From assembly GCA_963786985.1 (NCBI GenBank), contig CAWBBL010000034.1, positions 1 through 64,000 of the forward strand: 64,000 nucleotides of DNA, in the 5' to 3' direction. A program made the position numbers and the translations under genes. The stretch is from Desertimonas sp963786985. Lineage in GTDB: Bacteria > Actinomycetota > Acidimicrobiia > Acidimicrobiales > Ilumatobacteraceae. Shown piece after piece: positions 62,957-64,000 of this stretch. Position 1 is the first letter of the stretch. Each line of letters begins with the position of its first letter. A model generated the notes under the pieces. That model had not been told where the DNA came from and ran no database searches. It saw nothing but the letters and a program-made list of their open reading frames with translations.

Positions 62957-64000
62957 TCATTTCTGTGGTGGCGCTGTCAGAGCGTCGAGCACCCCGTTGA
63001 CGGTGAGGGTGGCGAAGCTGATCCTCGAATCGGCCGTGCCGAGCGGCAGGAGGATGTGGTCGTCGTGGCGGAGCGCGCCGCAAGAGTAGACGACGTTCGG
63101 CACATAGCCGTCCCGGTCGCCGGGGGGCGGGGCGATGAGCGGATGATCGGTTTGGCCCAGAACGATCGTCGGGTCGTGCAGATCGAGCAGCAGTGCGCCG
63201 ATGGAGTACGTGCGCATCGGGCCGACCCCGTGGGTCAGCACCAGCCATCCCTGGTCGAGCTCGATCGGAGATCCGCAGTTGCCGACCTGGACGCAGTTCC
63301 AGACGCGATCGGCTTCCGGCAGCGGAACAGAAGTCGGCCAGTGGCGCATGTCGTCGGATCGGGCGACGGAGTTGGCTGCGCCGTCGTGACGGGACAACGC
63401 GTAGAAGGCGCCGTCGATCGCCCGGGGGAAGAGCGCGAGGCCTTTGTTGCCGGCGGCGTGACCGAGGAGGGGCGAGGACGTGAACCTCCGGAAGTCCATC
63501 GTCTCGAGCAGCTGCTGGCGGATCGCCACGCCGTCGTACGCCGTGTAGGTGGCGTAGTAGGTGACGGCGCCGTCGTCGCCGACGAAACGCACGAACCGGG
63601 CGTCCTCGATGCCGTTGGACTCTGCCGCGCACGACGGAGTGAGCACGCGTTCCTCCAACTCTGAGGAGCACGGGAAGTCGATGGCGTAGCACCGCGCGGC
63701 ACGTTCGATGAACCGGGACACGGTGTCGGGGACATCGCGGCGCGTGTCCTGCTGACCTTCCAGCTCGTGCAGGCGTTCGTCGAGCTGACGCGAGGTGAAC
63801 CGCGCGCCCAGCCCACCGAGCACCCAACGCGCTGACTCCGAAGCCGGGTCGCTCGCCAGATCACGGAACAACGCGGCATCGAGGGCGCGGTCGGTGACAT
63901 GACCGGAGGTCGTGAATGGTCCCCTGCGGTCGATCGAAACGCGTCCGTCGCGCCCGAACACTCCATGGCGGAAGCCGACTGACGAGCGGTGGCCCTCGCC
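62957..64000 (-). CDS. GH130-type glycoside phosphorylase/hydrolase, 5' end beyond the window
   Basis: The frame is open from 64000, so the N terminus is missing. The visible 347 residues start GEGHRSSVGFRHGVFGRDGR and contain EESNGIEDARFVRFVGDDGA VTYYATYTAYDGV (ESNGIEDAR, the acid block), GHAAGNKGLALFPRAIDGAF, and SPIELDQGWLVLTHGVGPMR TYSIGALLLDLHDPTIVLGQ. This is the GH130 pattern of a longer subfamily than the 52656 gene. It acts on beta-mannosides or related glycans. Confidence 0.82.
   Translation of the reverse strand, partial: GEGHRSSVGFRHGVFGRDGRVSIDRRGPFTTSGHVTDRALDAALFRDLASDPASESARWVLGGLGARFTSRQLDERLHELEGQQDTRRDVPDTVSRFIERAARCYAIDFPCSSELEERVLTPSCAAESNGIEDARFVRFVGDDGAVTYYATYTAYDGVAIRQQLLETMDFRRFTSSPLLGHAAGNKGLALFPRAIDGAFYALSRHDGAANSVARSDDMRHWPTSVPLPEADRVWNCVQVGNCGSPIELDQGWLVLTHGVGPMRTYSIGALLLDLHDPTIVLGQTDHPLIAPPPGDRDGYVPNVVYSCGALRHDDHILLPLGTADSRISFATLTVNGVLDALTAPPQK

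Overview
The window is about 64 kb of very GC-rich DNA from an actinobacterium. DUF2510, DUF6325 and DUF2254 proteins, LAGLxR-like HD-GYP/LuxR and TPR/ATPase regulators, a class III cyclase fused to an ATPase, and many GTG starts fit a member of the Acidimicrobiia (Ilumatobacter/Iamia-like). That placement is an inference from gene style, not from a marker gene. At least fourteen otherwise well-conserved genes are interrupted by single-base frameshifts (DUF6325, both DUF1254/1214 genes, integrase, FtsX permease, nagA, haloperoxidase, three sugar-ABC genes, glycosyltransferase and others). This suggests an uncorrected draft or long-read assembly, or local gene decay. Such genes are given here as one feature with the shift noted.

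Layout. 1-6.9 kb: a DUF6325 gene, remnants of an excisionase-like gene and a transposase, a DUF2254 membrane protein, a divergent pair of DUF1254/DUF1214 paralogues around a broken VOC gene, and a LapA-like membrane protein. 7.2-9.8 kb: debris of an integrated element (broken tyrosine integrase, a winged-helix-like protein, a possible truncated relaxase start, CCCGATC repeats and perfect inverted repeats) beside tRNA-Cys. 9.9-12.6 kb: a DUF2510 protein, a PfkB sugar kinase and a LysM lipoprotein. 12.7-18.8 kb: an envelope-stress style locus on the minus strand (ABC ATPase, FtsX permease, histidine kinase, response regulator, DUF4097 protein). 19-22.9 kb: amino-sugar catabolism (SIS, ROK kinase, nagA) divergent from a DeoR-type regulator. 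23-28.4 kb: a carotenoid oxygenase, then a tight multicopper oxidase / MBL-rhodanese / D-lactate dehydrogenase operon. 28.4-38.2 kb: small proteins, a CoA-transferase, a Ser/Thr kinase divergent from a large cyclase-ATPase-TPR protein, and a broken secreted protein.

38.3-42.8 kb: an APC permease and an arsenic operon (ArsI-like, aquaporin, ArsC, an ArsR-ArsC fusion, a VOC protein) divergent from an arsR with two matching operators. 42.8-48.3 kb: a haloperoxidase-like gene, an orphan HoxX gene and a SnoaL-like gene. The outer two genes share, in inverted orientation, about 500 bp carrying a small divergent ORF, the intergenic region and the signal peptide. 48.3-53.7 kb: a LacI-controlled sugar ABC operon with a GH130 enzyme; the binding protein and both permeases are heavily frameshifted. 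53.8-64 kb: an ArsR/SRPBCC pair, VOC, HD-GYP-LuxR, methyltransferase, TPR regulator divergent from an alpha/beta hydrolase across a perfect 16-bp palindrome, a UGT-like glycosyltransferase, a tiny basic protein, and a second GH130 enzyme cut by the window edge.

Functionally the window is mostly accessory metabolism and regulation: carbohydrate use (nagA locus, LacI/ABC/GH130 locus, second GH130), metal and oxidant handling (arsenic operon, multicopper oxidase, persulfide-dioxygenase-like enzyme) and signalling (two-component system, Ser/Thr kinase, cyclase, HD-GYP). No CRISPR array, rRNA or intact insertion sequence was seen.
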